Shown piece by piece: positions 1 to 7,915 of a stretch of DNA of 64,000 nucleotides. Position 1 is the first letter of the stretch. Each line of letters begins with the position of its first letter. A model generated the notes under the pieces. The model was not told the origin of the DNA. It saw only the letters and a program-made list of their open reading frames with translations, and did not search any database. This DNA comes from Mucilaginibacter pineti (GTDB lineage Bacteria; Bacteroidota; Bacteroidia; Sphingobacteriales; Sphingobacteriaceae): positions 248,001 through 312,000 of the forward strand of contig NZ_FNAI01000003.1 of the NCBI RefSeq assembly GCF_900101875.1, written 5' to 3'. A program made the position numbers and the translations under genes.

Positions 1-437
1 ACTGGGAAAAGGATAGCGGGATCGATTTTAATAATACGGAAGAAGTTCAACACTACCTGATCGATCATTACGAAAATTGGAACCCGGTTTTTTTTAGCTT
101 ATTTAAAGCTTGTCAACATTTTGTTCCCCGTCCGCTGAATTATTTTCCTTTAGAAAATAGGTGGGAGACTAAAGCTAACATCACGCTTATTGGAGATGCC
201 GCACACCTGATGCCACCCAATGGTGAGGGTGTTAACCTGGCCATGCTGGATGCCTTAGACCTGTCGAGCTGTTTGACCAATACATGCTTTACAAGTCTTG
301 ATGACGCCATTGCAGCTTACGAAAAGATCATGTTTGAAAGGGCTGCGCCATTGTGTAAAGAAACCATCGAAGGTATAAGCGATTTTGCCGCGCCGACGGA
401 GGAATCCATACAGGACTTAATTAAAATGCTTAGCTAA
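1..437 (+). CDS. FAD-dependent monooxygenase (TetX/PHBH type), C-terminal part
   Basis: This is the 3' end of a gene that starts outside the window; the frame is open from base 3. The motif GDAAHLMPP followed by GEGVNLAMLDA is the second FAD-binding signature (GD motif) of class A flavin monooxygenases such as TetX and related aromatic hydroxylases. The tail is a helical C-terminus typical of the TetX group. It lies tail to tail with the TetR-like gene at 659-1075. The substrate cannot be told from this fragment; a role in oxidising an aromatic or antibiotic-like compound is inference from the family. Confidence 0.85.
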   Translation, partial: WEKDSGIDFNNTEEVQHYLIDHYENWNPVFFSLFKACQHFVPRPLNYFPLENRWETKANITLIGDAAHLMPPNGEGVNLAMLDALDLSSCLTNTCFTSLDDAIAAYEKIMFERAAPLCKETIEGISDFAAPTEESIQDLIKMLS

Positions 438-658
438 TTCCATAAGATTAATTATCTCAAGAAGTAATTTACAAATGGTCAAATACCGCTATGATCGAAG
501 TTGACTAATTGGTGAAAATAGGTTCGGGTAGTTTAAAATCGGCTTTAATTTTTGAATACGGGAAGTAAAACTTCATCAACCATAACTTCCAGCCTTTGAT
601 TATTTATATTACCAATCCGGGGTAAGGTTTTCAATTCGTATCAGATCAAAAGGAAGCA

Positions 659-1075
659 TCAAAGTAATTTTACTAATTGCCTTAATTTGCTCCCCTCGCG
701 TTTTCGCATTTTCCAATATTTCTCCACAGCACCAAGGTGCATCTCTAATGCGGTAACATGAACAGCAGGTTTGTTCATGTTTTCTTTATCCTGCATCCTG
801 ATATAAAAATAGTTGTTTAACACTTCTGCACCAATCTCTTCATAAATACTCTGGTAGAGCGTTAGCAATTGCAGCAAGTCCAGGCGCAGACTGCCATTGT
901 CAACAATTTTATCAAAATACTTACCTTCAAACAGCTTCTTTGCTTTATGGGTATAGACATCCTGAAGCAGGTCAAATGTGGTAGGCCACCTGCGGTAAAG
1001 CACCGTACGGCTTGTTATTGCAGCATCTGCAATTTGCTGAAAAGTAAGATTTGTATGTCCAGCCTCATTCATCAT
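659..1075 (-). CDS. TetR-family regulator, N-terminally truncated
   Basis: Residues 8-30 (TFQQIADAAITSRTVLYRRW) match the turn and recognition helix of a TetR DNA-binding domain, followed by the usual helical ligand domain. The first helix, normally about 10-15 residues before this motif, is missing: an in-frame stop lies only two codons upstream of the ATG at 1075. At 138 residues it is short for TetR (about 190). A foreign gene tail begins at the same point (about 1080), so the gene probably lost its 5' end by rearrangement. DNA binding may be impaired. It would otherwise be a local repressor, perhaps of the neighbouring monooxygenase. Confidence 0.65.
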   Translation of the reverse strand: MMNEAGHTNLTFQQIADAAITSRTVLYRRWPTTFDLLQDVYTHKAKKLFEGKYFDKIVDNGSLRLDLLQLLTLYQSIYEEIGAEVLNNYFYIRMQDKENMNKPAVHVTALEMHLGAVEKYWKMRKREGSKLRQLVKLL

Positions 1076-1079
1076 TAAG

Positions 1080-1226
1080 TTTTACTCCAAAACAGCACAC
1101 CCGGAGAAACCGGTTATAAAGAGTGTGGCCGCAGGCAAAAAGTTCGAAAACCACATCCGGATTTCGGTGCTGGATGAACTCAAACCGGGCATTTTTGTTT
1201 ATATCCTCGAGTCTTACGAACTTTAA
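1080..1226 (+). pseudogene. C-terminal remnant of an unrecognised gene
   Basis: The plus-strand frame ending with TAA at 1224-1226 encodes about 48 residues of natural-looking protein with no start codon (it contains AAGKKFENHIRISVLDELKP and ends ILESYEL). It looks like the last beta-strands of a larger, probably exported or macroglobulin-like protein, but the family is not certain. It begins where the truncated TetR gene ends, which suggests a recombination junction near 1080. Confidence 0.4.
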
Positions 1227-1261
1227 GTCAAACCAAGTTTTAATCTGCCTGTTTAAACGCT

Positions 1262-3784
1262 ATGGCTAAAACAGGTAGGGACTTTACAGGCTTTGTCCGG
1301 GTCCGGGGTGCGCGGGAACACAATTTGAAGAATGTGAACCTGGATATCCCACGGGATGCGCTGGTCGTATTTACGGGTATCTCCGGATCGGGGAAATCCT
1401 CTTTGGCTTTCGGTACTTTATATGCCGAGGCGCAGCGACGCTATTTGGAATCTGTTTCTCCTTACGCCCGGCGTTTGTTTAACCAGATGGCGATTCCTGA
1501 GGTGGACGAAATAGAGGGTTTGCCTCCGGCTGTTGCTTTGCAGCAGCAGCGCGGCGCGGCCAGTACCCGTTCATCTGTCGGCAGCGTAACGACTTTATCG
1601 AATCTGTTGCGGATGCTGTATTCCAGGGCGGGTGACTACCCGGCCGGACAAAGTATTATTTACGCCGAATCCTTTTCACCCAATACGCCGGAAGGAGCAT
1701 GTACCGAATGCCATGGTTTGGGCAAAGTTTACGAGATCACCGAAAAAACGATGGTGCCGGACGATACGCTGACGATCCGGGAAAAGGCGATCGCTTCCTG
1801 GCCCTCGGCCTGGCAGGGTCAGAACCAGCGCGATATCCTGACCACGATGGGTTATGATATCGATGTGCCTTGGAAAGACCTGCCGAAAAAAGATCGTGAT
1901 TGGATTTTATTTACCGAGGAGCAGCCAGTGGTACCGGTTTATTCGGGCTATTCCCATGCCGAGATCAAACGCTTTATTGCCAGCAAACGCCAGCCCGATT
2001 ATATGGGGACGTTCACTGGAGCGCACCGTTATGTACGGCATACATTTGCCAACACGCAAAGCGCGCTGATGAAGAAGCGGGTGAGCCAGTATATGCTGAG
2101 CACCGAGTGCCCGGTATGTCATGGCAAACGGCTGCGGCAGGAGCCTTTGTCCATCAAATTCGCGGACTATGATATTGCCGAGATTTCACGACTGGCGTTA
2201 AACAAACTGGCGACAATCTTTGAGCCTTATGCGAAGGGCGTTGCGCCAGCGTTAAAGAAAATGGAGACTGCCCATCCGGAAAAGGTGGTGGTAGCTCAAC
2301 GCATCGCTGAAGATTTCCTGGCGCGCTTACAGGTAATGCTCGATCTGGGCTTGGGTTATTTGACGATTGAACGCAGTACGCCGACCTTATCGCCGGGCGA
2401 ATTACAGCGTTTGCGCTTAGCGACCCAGGTGCGATCCAATTTGTTTGGGGTGGTATATGTGTTGGATGAGCCATCGGCGGGTTTGCACCCGGCGGATACC
2501 GAAGCGCTTTTGCGGGCTTTGGATAAGTTGAAAGCATCGGGTAATTCTTTGTTTGTGGTGGAGCACGAGATAGATGTCATCCGACATGCGGACTGGATCG
2601 TGGATGTCGGGCCGGCAGCAGGTGAAAAAGGCGGCCATATTTTGTATAGCGGCCTGCCGGAAGGTTTGCGGGGAGTAAAGGAATCTTTGACCCGGCATTA
2701 TATTTATGACGACGCGGCCAAAACGATCACTGATCCGCGAATTGCGAAAGACTGGTTAAAACTGGAAGGCATCACTAGGAACAATTTGTTGGATTTGAAT
2801 GTAGCTTTCCCGCTGGGTGTCTTAACTAGTGTATCGGGTGTCTCGGGTTCGGGGAAGAGCAGTCTGGTCAGCCAGGTGCTGGTCGAGCTGGTCGCGGAGC
2901 AATTGGGTTTGCAGGTGGATATTTCTACGGATACCGAGGCCGATCCATTAGAGAATAGCGAGGTCGTAACTTTGGGCGGGAAGATTAGTTCGGGAATGAA
3001 AAATATTAAACGTTTGGTCGTCGTCGATCAAAAGCCGATTGGCCGGACGCCACGGTCTAACCTGGCTACTTATACCGGCTTGTTCGATCATGTGCGCAAA
3101 TTATTTGCGGCCACCCCGATGGCTAAGGCGCGGAAATTCGATGCCGGTCGTTTTTCGTTCAACGTGGTGAAAGGACGCTGCCCGCATTGTGAGGGTGAAG
3201 GGATGGTGATGGTAGAGCTGTTGTTCCTGCCGAGTGTTTATACACCTTGCCCGACTTGCGGCGGCACGAGGTATAATCCTAAGACTTTAGAAGTCAAATA
3301 CAAGGATAAAAATATCGCTGAAGTTTTGGGTTTGACGGTCGACGAAGCCGCCAATTTCTTTGATGAAGAACCTGCGATCAGCCGGGCACTGGAAGTGGTA
3401 CGGGAAGTGGGTTTAGGTTATTTGCGTTTGGGACAACCTGCGACGGAACTTTCGGGCGGAGAAGCCCAGCGCATTAAGTTGGCGACCGAACTCCAGCGGG
3501 CACAGCATGGCCAAACGCTTTATGTTTTGGATGAGCCGACAACTGGCTTACATCCTTCAGATGTAGAGCGTTTATTGTTACAATTAAACCGCCTGGTTGA
3601 TGCCGGCAATACGGTGATCTTAGTTGAACATGATATGGAAGTAATCGCCGCCAGTGACTGGGTGATTGATATCGGGCCGGGTGCGGGTGAAGCGGGAGGA
3701 AAGATCGTAGCCGAGGGCAAACCGGCAGACATTGTGAAAAACAAACACAGCCGAACAGCACCCTATTTGGCAAAACATATTTAA
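1262..3784 (+). CDS. UvrA-like excinuclease ATPase (UvrA2 class)
   Basis: A tandem ABC ATPase of the UvrA family. First Walker [10 protein letters not shown] (about 39-47), a zinc finger split as CTEC (147-150) and CPVC (283-286), signature LSPGELQ (about 377) and Walker B VLDEPSAG (about 400). The second half has GVSGSGKSS (about 525), zinc finger CPHC/CPTC (about 640-666), LSGGEAQ (about 730) and VLDEPTTG (about 755). At 840 residues it is about 100 shorter than canonical UvrA. The missing part lies between STRSSVGSV and the first zinc finger, where UvrA carries its UvrB-binding domain. By family knowledge such UvrA2 proteins act in damage tolerance or drug resistance rather than standard repair. 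It is followed 10 bp later by an SDR gene, probably in one operon. Confidence 0.92.
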   Translation: MAKTGRDFTGFVRVRGAREHNLKNVNLDIPRDALVVFTGISGSGKSSLAFGTLYAEAQRRYLESVSPYARRLFNQMAIPEVDEIEGLPPAVALQQQRGAASTRSSVGSVTTLSNLLRMLYSRAGDYPAGQSIIYAESFSPNTPEGACTECHGLGKVYEITEKTMVPDDTLTIREKAIASWPSAWQGQNQRDILTTMGYDIDVPWKDLPKKDRDWILFTEEQPVVPVYSGYSHAEIKRFIASKRQPDYMGTFTGAHRYVRHTFANTQSALMKKRVSQYMLSTECPVCHGKRLRQEPLSIKFADYDIAEISRLALNKLATIFEPYAKGVAPALKKMETAHPEKVVVAQRIAEDFLARLQVMLDLGLGYLTIERSTPTLSPGELQRLRLATQVRSNLFGVVYVLDEPSAGLHPADTEALLRALDKLKASGNSLFVVEHEIDVIRHADWIVDVGPAAGEKGGHILYSGLPEGLRGVKESLTRHYIYDDAAKTITDPRIAKDWLKLEGITRNNLLDLNVAFPLGVLTSVSGVSGSGKSSLVSQVLVELVAEQLGLQVDISTDTEADPLENSEVVTLGGKISSGMKNIKRLVVVDQKPIGRTPRSNLATYTGLFDHVRKLFAATPMAKARKFDAGRFSFNVVKGRCPHCEGEGMVMVELLFLPSVYTPCPTCGGTRYNPKTLEVKYKDKNIAEVLGLTVDEAANFFDEEPAISRALEVVREVGLGYLRLGQPATELSGGEAQRIKLATELQRAQHGQTLYVLDEPTTGLHPSDVERLLLQLNRLVDAGNTVILVEHDMEVIAASDWVIDIGPGAGEAGGKIVAEGKPADIVKNKHSRTAPYLAKHI

Positions 3785-3794
3785 GACAAAGCAA

Positions 3795-4529
3795 ATGAAA
3801 AAAATATTGATCACTGGCTCCGCTGATGGTTTAGGCCAATTAGCTGCCATCGAACTGGTTAAACAAGGCCACGAAGTGGTATTGCATGCCCGTAATGAAA
3901 GCCGGGCAAAAGAAGCTTTATCAAAAGTTCCAGGTGCGAAAACAGCGTTAAGTGGTGACTTGTCGGATATGGAACAAACAAAAAGGCTGGCGGGCAAAAT
4001 AAATGCCCTGGACAGGTTTGATGTAATCATCCATAATGCAGGGGTGTACCAGAAGCCTGCTCAAACGATATTGACGGTTAATACCATTGCGCCCTATATC
4101 CTGACCTGTTTGATTGACCCGCCCAAACGCCTGATTTATTTAAGTTCAGGGGATCATTTGAATGGTGATCCAACACTCGCCGGGTTGAATGCCGAGCCGC
4201 CAAAGGTTCGTTATAGTGATTCCAAGCTGCATGATCTGATTTTAGCAAAAGTGGTGGCCAGAAAATGGCCGAACGTTCACTCCAACGCGATTGATCCGGG
4301 TTGGGTAGCGACTAAGATGGGTGGTGCCGGTGCGCCGGATGACCTGCAAAAAGGTTACGAAACGCAGGTTTGGCTGGCGGTCAGCGATGACCCCGGCGCT
4401 TTGGTGAGCGGTAAATATTTCCATCACCAGCGCGAGGCCAGGTACCAGTTAAAGTCCGACGATACGGCTGTGCAGGAGGAATTCTTGCGTTTGTGTGAAC
4501 AAATCAGCGGTGTAACTTTTGGAGCATGA
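3795..4529 (+). CDS. Short-chain dehydrogenase/reductase
   Basis: Classical SDR of 244 residues: nucleotide-binding TGSADGLG (7-14), NAG motif near 81, catalytic serine in YLSSGD, and YSDSK supplying the catalytic Tyr and Lys, followed by IDPGWVATKMG typical of the post-catalytic loop. A cytosolic NAD(P)-dependent oxidoreductase of unknown substrate. Translation starts 10 bp after the uvrA-like stop and its end overlaps the next gene by 4 bp (ATGA), so it is almost surely cotranscribed and translationally coupled with both. Confidence 0.9.
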   Translation: MKKILITGSADGLGQLAAIELVKQGHEVVLHARNESRAKEALSKVPGAKTALSGDLSDMEQTKRLAGKINALDRFDVIIHNAGVYQKPAQTILTVNTIAPYILTCLIDPPKRLIYLSSGDHLNGDPTLAGLNAEPPKVRYSDSKLHDLILAKVVARKWPNVHSNAIDPGWVATKMGGAGAPDDLQKGYETQVWLAVSDDPGALVSGKYFHHQREARYQLKSDDTAVQEEFLRLCEQISGVTFGA

Positions 4530-5065
4530 ACCGCAGGCTAAAATTAATTAATTGGGTAAAAGCGCAGCATGAGGGGCAACTCATTAAGGAAACCATTGCG
4601 CCTTATCTGGATCATGTGTTAGCGGTGGCCAACCGCGTAGCCAGTGCAGCGCCGCTGAGCTTCGAGATCGGGTTGTGTCATGATGTGCTGGAAAAAACGG
4701 CAGTTACATTGACTGTGCTGCTGGAGCAATTGAAGGGTTTTGGTTATAACCCGGAAGAGACGGAACATATCGGCGGCTGCGTGACCGAACTGACCCGGCA
4801 TTTTACCAAAGCTAAAAATCCGCTGCCGAAAAAGATGCGCAAAGCTTTGGAGGATGAACGCCTGGCGCAAGTCAGCGCTGATGCACAAACGGTTAAATAC
4901 GCTGATCTTTCTTACAACGCGGATTGGATGATGGCGCATGACCGGCACCACGCCGAAGACTATCTCCAAAGCAAGCTTAAACTAATCGGGGAAATGACTT
5001 CCGGCGACGTTGAACTGCGGAGCCAGATTTTAGCTCAATTCCATGCTTTACTCCTGAAATTATAA
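4526..5065 (+). CDS. Small HD-domain protein, RelA/SpoT (MESH1)-like hydrolase
   Basis: Metal-dependent HD phosphohydrolase fold: His30, the His52-Asp53 pair inside GLCHDVLEKT, and Asp127 in VKYADLSYN. These match the HD, LHDxxED and KLADxxxN motifs of SpoT and MESH1 hydrolases in order and spacing. There is no synthetase, TGS or ACT domain, so at 179 residues it is a stand-alone hydrolase. A (p)ppGpp or related nucleotide substrate is inferred, not shown; the ED of the family motif is EK here, which leaves activity uncertain. It overlaps the SDR stop by 4 bp. Confidence 0.7.
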   Translation: MNRRLKLINWVKAQHEGQLIKETIAPYLDHVLAVANRVASAAPLSFEIGLCHDVLEKTAVTLTVLLEQLKGFGYNPEETEHIGGCVTELTRHFTKAKNPLPKKMRKALEDERLAQVSADAQTVKYADLSYNADWMMAHDRHHAEDYLQSKLKLIGEMTSGDVELRSQILAQFHALLLKL

Positions 5066-5123
5066 TTTTCGGGAATCGGGTGATATTTACTACTTATGAT
5101 GCACACCCTATAAAACGAGAAAC

Positions 5124-5468
5124 ATGCTGAGTAATCAAGTCTTAATTGAAAAAGCGTACGCGGGATTTAATAACCGCGAAATTGATACCGTTTTGTCCGT
5201 TATGCATCCGGATATTCATTGGCCAAAGGCTTTTGAGGGCGGTTACGTGACCGGCTATGAAGCGGTGAAGGAATACTGGACCAGGCAATGGGGTGAGATC
5301 GATCCGAAAGTAGAACCCATAGGTGTGACCGTGCGCCCCGACGGCAAAGTCGAAGTGCAGGTTTACCAGTTGGTGAAAGACCTAACCGGGCAAATTTTAT
5401 TTGACGGTCAGGTGAAGCACGTTTATGTGATCAGGGATGGCTTATTGCAGCAAATGGATATTGAGTAA
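5124..5468 (+). CDS. SnoaL-like NTF2-fold protein
   Basis: A 114-residue single-domain protein with the NTF2/SnoaL pattern: an N-terminal helix (VLIEKAYAGFNNREIDTVLS), then the MHPDIHWP strand and a curved sheet ending in VYVIRDGLLQQMDI. Members are small cone-shaped enzymes or ligand-binding proteins; no catalytic assignment is possible. It sits 58 bp downstream of the HD gene in the same direction and is probably the last gene of the uvrA-like operon. Confidence 0.8.
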   Translation: MLSNQVLIEKAYAGFNNREIDTVLSVMHPDIHWPKAFEGGYVTGYEAVKEYWTRQWGEIDPKVEPIGVTVRPDGKVEVQVYQLVKDLTGQILFDGQVKHVYVIRDGLLQQMDIE

Positions 5469-5484
5469 GCCAGGGCAGGGATAA

Positions 5485-5778
5485 TTAACCGGCCTTTTCT
5501 TCCAGGAATACAATCATGTTTTCTTCCAGCAGATCGGTGTTATAATCTGATTCGATCGCCAAAACCGTTACCGTCAGTTCCACATCCGTTACTGTTATAT
5601 TCAGTGCCGGTCTGTCGATCACTTCGGGAAACGATACGTTGATCTCATCATAGACGTGCGCATATTCAATGGAAAGATTGGAATCTAGTTTGCCGTTGAT
5701 ATAATCCGCGAATTCTGTTTTTAATACGTCAAACAGCTTTTCTGCGCTGAGTGGCTGAAGATTTTTGATAGTTGCCAT
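5485..5778 (-). CDS. Small conserved-looking protein of unknown function
   Basis: A 97-residue acidic protein without signal peptide or membrane segment. The N-terminus (LSAEKLFDVLKTEFADYI) is helical and the rest alternates short beta-strands. I do not recognise the family. The ATG at 5778 is the first in frame and composition is protein-like, so it is probably real. It converges on the SnoaL-like gene (17 bp between stops) and is divergent from the DUF2630 gene. Confidence 0.6.
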   Translation of the reverse strand: MATIKNLQPLSAEKLFDVLKTEFADYINGKLDSNLSIEYAHVYDEINVSFPEVIDRPALNITVTDVELTVTVLAIESDYNTDLLEENMIVFLEEKAG

Positions 5779-5875
5779 AGGCTTGCATAAGCGTTAAAGC
5801 CGGATTAAGTTTCACTCATTATTGAAATAGTTCGTATATCTTCAAACATTAGGCTCAACCAACGCTTATCCCACC

Positions 5876-6121
5876 ATGGAAAAGAACACCAATGACCAGG
5901 CTGTACTGGCACACATCAAACAGTTAACCGAAAAAGAGGAACATTTATACGGCAAGTCCGACCTGTCTGACCAGGAAGTGAAAGACCTGCATACTGTCAA
6001 ATCTGAACTGGATCAGTACTGGGACCTTTTGCGCCAGCGCCGGGCCTTACGCGATGCGGGTGATGATCCGAATAGGGCAGAAATACGTTCCAGCGATACT
6101 ATCGAAAACTACAAAGACTAA
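5876..6121 (+). CDS. DUF2630 family protein
   Basis: An 81-residue helical protein carrying the DUF2630 hallmark: an acidic helix with KEEHLYGK, then LDQYWDLLRQRRALRDAG and DPNRAE near the C-terminus. The family is widespread in soil bacteria, is of unknown function and often sits near stress genes. It lies 16 bp upstream of the exonuclease III gene (using the GTG start chosen there) and is probably cotranscribed with it. Confidence 0.85.
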   Translation: MEKNTNDQAVLAHIKQLTEKEEHLYGKSDLSDQEVKDLHTVKSELDQYWDLLRQRRALRDAGDDPNRAEIRSSDTIENYKD

Positions 6122-6137
6122 TGACTGTTATTTTCGG

Positions 6138-6905
6138 GTGAAGATAGCGACCTGGAATATCAATGGCATCAATGGCCGGCTCACGAACCTACTGCGCTGG
6201 CTGGAGGAAGCGGAGCCGGATGTGGTCTGTTTACAGGAGCTGAAGTGTACCGATAAGGACTTTCCGGCAAGAGCGCTGCTGGACTTTGGCTATCATGCGA
6301 TCTGGCACGGACAGCAAAGCTGGAACGGGGTGGCGATCCTGTCGCGCCATGAAATCAAAGAAACCCGCCGGGGTTTAGACGGCGATCCAAATGATACACA
6401 CGGCCGGTATATTGAAGCTTTTATCAATGGCATAGTGATCGGCTGTCTATACCTGCCGAACGGCAATCCTTACCCGGGCCTAAAATTTGATTACAAAATC
6501 AGGTGGATCATGCGGCTCACGTCCCATGCGCTAAAACTGAAATCTTTTGGTTTACCGGTGGCGCTGATCGGTGATTACAATATCATGCCAACTAACCTGG
6601 ATACCTATAAGCCGGAAAAATATGTCAATAATGCGCTGTTCCGGCCCGAAGCACGGGAGCTTTGGATGGAGTTGCTGGAACAGGGCTGGACGGATGCATT
6701 GCGGTCCTTGTATCCTGACAAACGCATTTATACCTTTTGGGATTACTTACGTGATGCCTACGGCAGAAATGCGGGATTAAGACTTGACCATTTCTTGTTG
6801 AATAAGCAATTAGCGGAGCGATTACTCAGGGGCGTGGTGGATGCAGATGTGCGCGGCTGGCCGCATAGCAGTGACCACGCACCGTTATGGATCGAATTAC
6901 AATAA
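6138..6905 (+). CDS. xth: Exonuclease III / AP endonuclease family protein
   Basis: Endonuclease/exonuclease/phosphatase fold of the ExoIII type. Motifs in order: TWNINGI at the start, LQELKCTD (catalytic Glu), SWNGVAILSR, the HGRY...LYLPNGNP loop, IGDYNIMPT (Asp/Asn), GLRLDHFLL and SSDHAPLWIEL (catalytic Asp-His). I chose the GTG at 6138 (255 residues, the usual ExoIII length) because the family starts directly with the first beta-strand; an upstream ATG at 6054 would add 28 unrelated residues overlapping the DUF2630 gene. Acts in base-excision repair at abasic sites, consistent with the uvrA-like gene nearby. Confidence 0.9.
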   Translation: MKIATWNINGINGRLTNLLRWLEEAEPDVVCLQELKCTDKDFPARALLDFGYHAIWHGQQSWNGVAILSRHEIKETRRGLDGDPNDTHGRYIEAFINGIVIGCLYLPNGNPYPGLKFDYKIRWIMRLTSHALKLKSFGLPVALIGDYNIMPTNLDTYKPEKYVNNALFRPEARELWMELLEQGWTDALRSLYPDKRIYTFWDYLRDAYGRNAGLRLDHFLLNKQLAERLLRGVVDADVRGWPHSSDHAPLWIELQ

Positions 6906-6915
6906 GTTGGCCGCT

Positions 6916-7419
6916 TTAATCTTCCAAATATTCCGCCGCAACGCACATTATTAGGCGTGAATTATCTTTAGCGATATCCAGACATTCCAAAACCAGTTGG
7001 GCATACGGTTGGTAAGCTAATTTCAACGCCATGAGGTTCAGGATTTGACTGGCGCCCACCTGCATGTTTTCGATCACTGCCATGTAACACAGGATCGACA
7101 TATCGCTTTCATAATGCTTGTCGCGGTTAAAACTTACTTGTTTATGCGCCTCATCAATAACCGCGATCATGCCGAAGCAATGATGAGTAAGCCAGGATTC
7201 CTGCATTAATTGAAAGATTGTTTTCAGCGCGATCATTTGCAGTTTTGTCTCTTCCCAATCTTCTGCCAGCGCATGCTTCAAATTTTGAAAGGTGGCCTGG
7301 CTGGCTAATTCCGGTAAACGTTCCGTGAGAATTACCTTCGCGTTATACAGGATGCTCAACTGCTCCATAAATACAACGCCCAGCGAAGTGCTGTTCAGCG
7401 ACTGATCGATCTTTTTCAT
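6916..7419 (-). CDS. DUF892 (YciE-like) ferritin-like protein
   Basis: A 167-residue four-helix-bundle protein. LYNAKVILTERLPELASQA followed by FQNLKHALAEDWEET matches the helix pair of DUF892/YciE, here with a shortened and divergent second half. Family members are ferritin-like and stress-inducible. The start ATG overlaps the stop of the response regulator by 4 bp (7416-7419), so expression is coupled to that two-component system. A second, more canonical DUF892 gene lies at 41330-41887. Confidence 0.7.
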   Translation of the reverse strand: MKKIDQSLNSTSLGVVFMEQLSILYNAKVILTERLPELASQATFQNLKHALAEDWEETKLQMIALKTIFQLMQESWLTHHCFGMIAVIDEAHKQVSFNRDKHYESDMSILCYMAVIENMQVGASQILNLMALKLAYQPYAQLVLECLDIAKDNSRLIMCVAAEYLED

Positions 7420-7823
7420 GGAGCCAGTGGTGTTTTTTTCAAAATATCAATGATGACGTCTTTTGGAATGTGCTTGGGAATATATTTCCTTAAGGTCATA
7501 TATAAATGATCAAGGTCGAAAGGTTTGGAAATATAATCATTGAAACCGGCCCGGCTGTATTCCTCATTGATATTATTGTTACAGCTCATGGCGATCACTG
7601 GCAGGTGAGGGTATTTCAGCTTGATCTTTTCTAATACCGCCAGGCAAACTTTTCCGTCTAAACGATAATCGAGCATGACTACGTGCGGCCGGTATTCATT
7701 TATGAGAGCGAGGATATCATCTTCACTATCCAACATGGCATATACCTCGAATCCTTCCTGCTCCAAAGCGTACTTTAAAATTTCCAGAATGTCCTGGTTT
7801 GTTTCCTGAATGATTATTTCCAT
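7416..7823 (-). CDS. Single-domain response regulator
   Basis: A CheY-like receiver domain alone (135 residues from the ATG at 7823; an upstream start at 7979 would add 52 residues overlapping the kinase gene). Phospho-acceptor Asp in VVMLDYRL, switch residue in VIAMS, and conserved Lys in YISKPFD. There is no output domain, so it signals by protein contact. It lies directly downstream of the histidine kinase gene and overlaps the DUF892 gene by 4 bp: kinase, regulator and effector candidate in one transcription unit. Confidence 0.88.
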   Translation of the reverse strand: MEIIIQETNQDILEILKYALEQEGFEVYAMLDSEDDILALINEYRPHVVMLDYRLDGKVCLAVLEKIKLKYPHLPVIAMSCNNNINEEYSRAGFNDYISKPFDLDHLYMTLRKYIPKHIPKDVIIDILKKTPLAP

Positions 7824-7915
7824 CTTTCTATGTTTTGAAACCAAAAAGAGAAAGAAACTTTCTAACGAGTTGGATGCCGTTTTTGGGGTATTGGTAAATG
7901 TACGTAATAAATCAG

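Noticed and set aside
869..1078. 69-codon frame on the plus strand over the TetR-like gene
   Set aside because: Antisense shadow of the truncated TetR gene; composition is not protein-like and the TetR frame fits a known fold.
1854..2698. Several overlapping frames inside the uvrA-like gene on both strands
   Set aside because: The uvrA-like frame has complete ABC motifs across the region, so these are shadows.
6054..6137. Upstream ATG for the exonuclease III gene
   Set aside because: It would add 28 unrelated residues overlapping the DUF2630 gene; ExoIII relatives start at the first strand, which fits the GTG at 6138.
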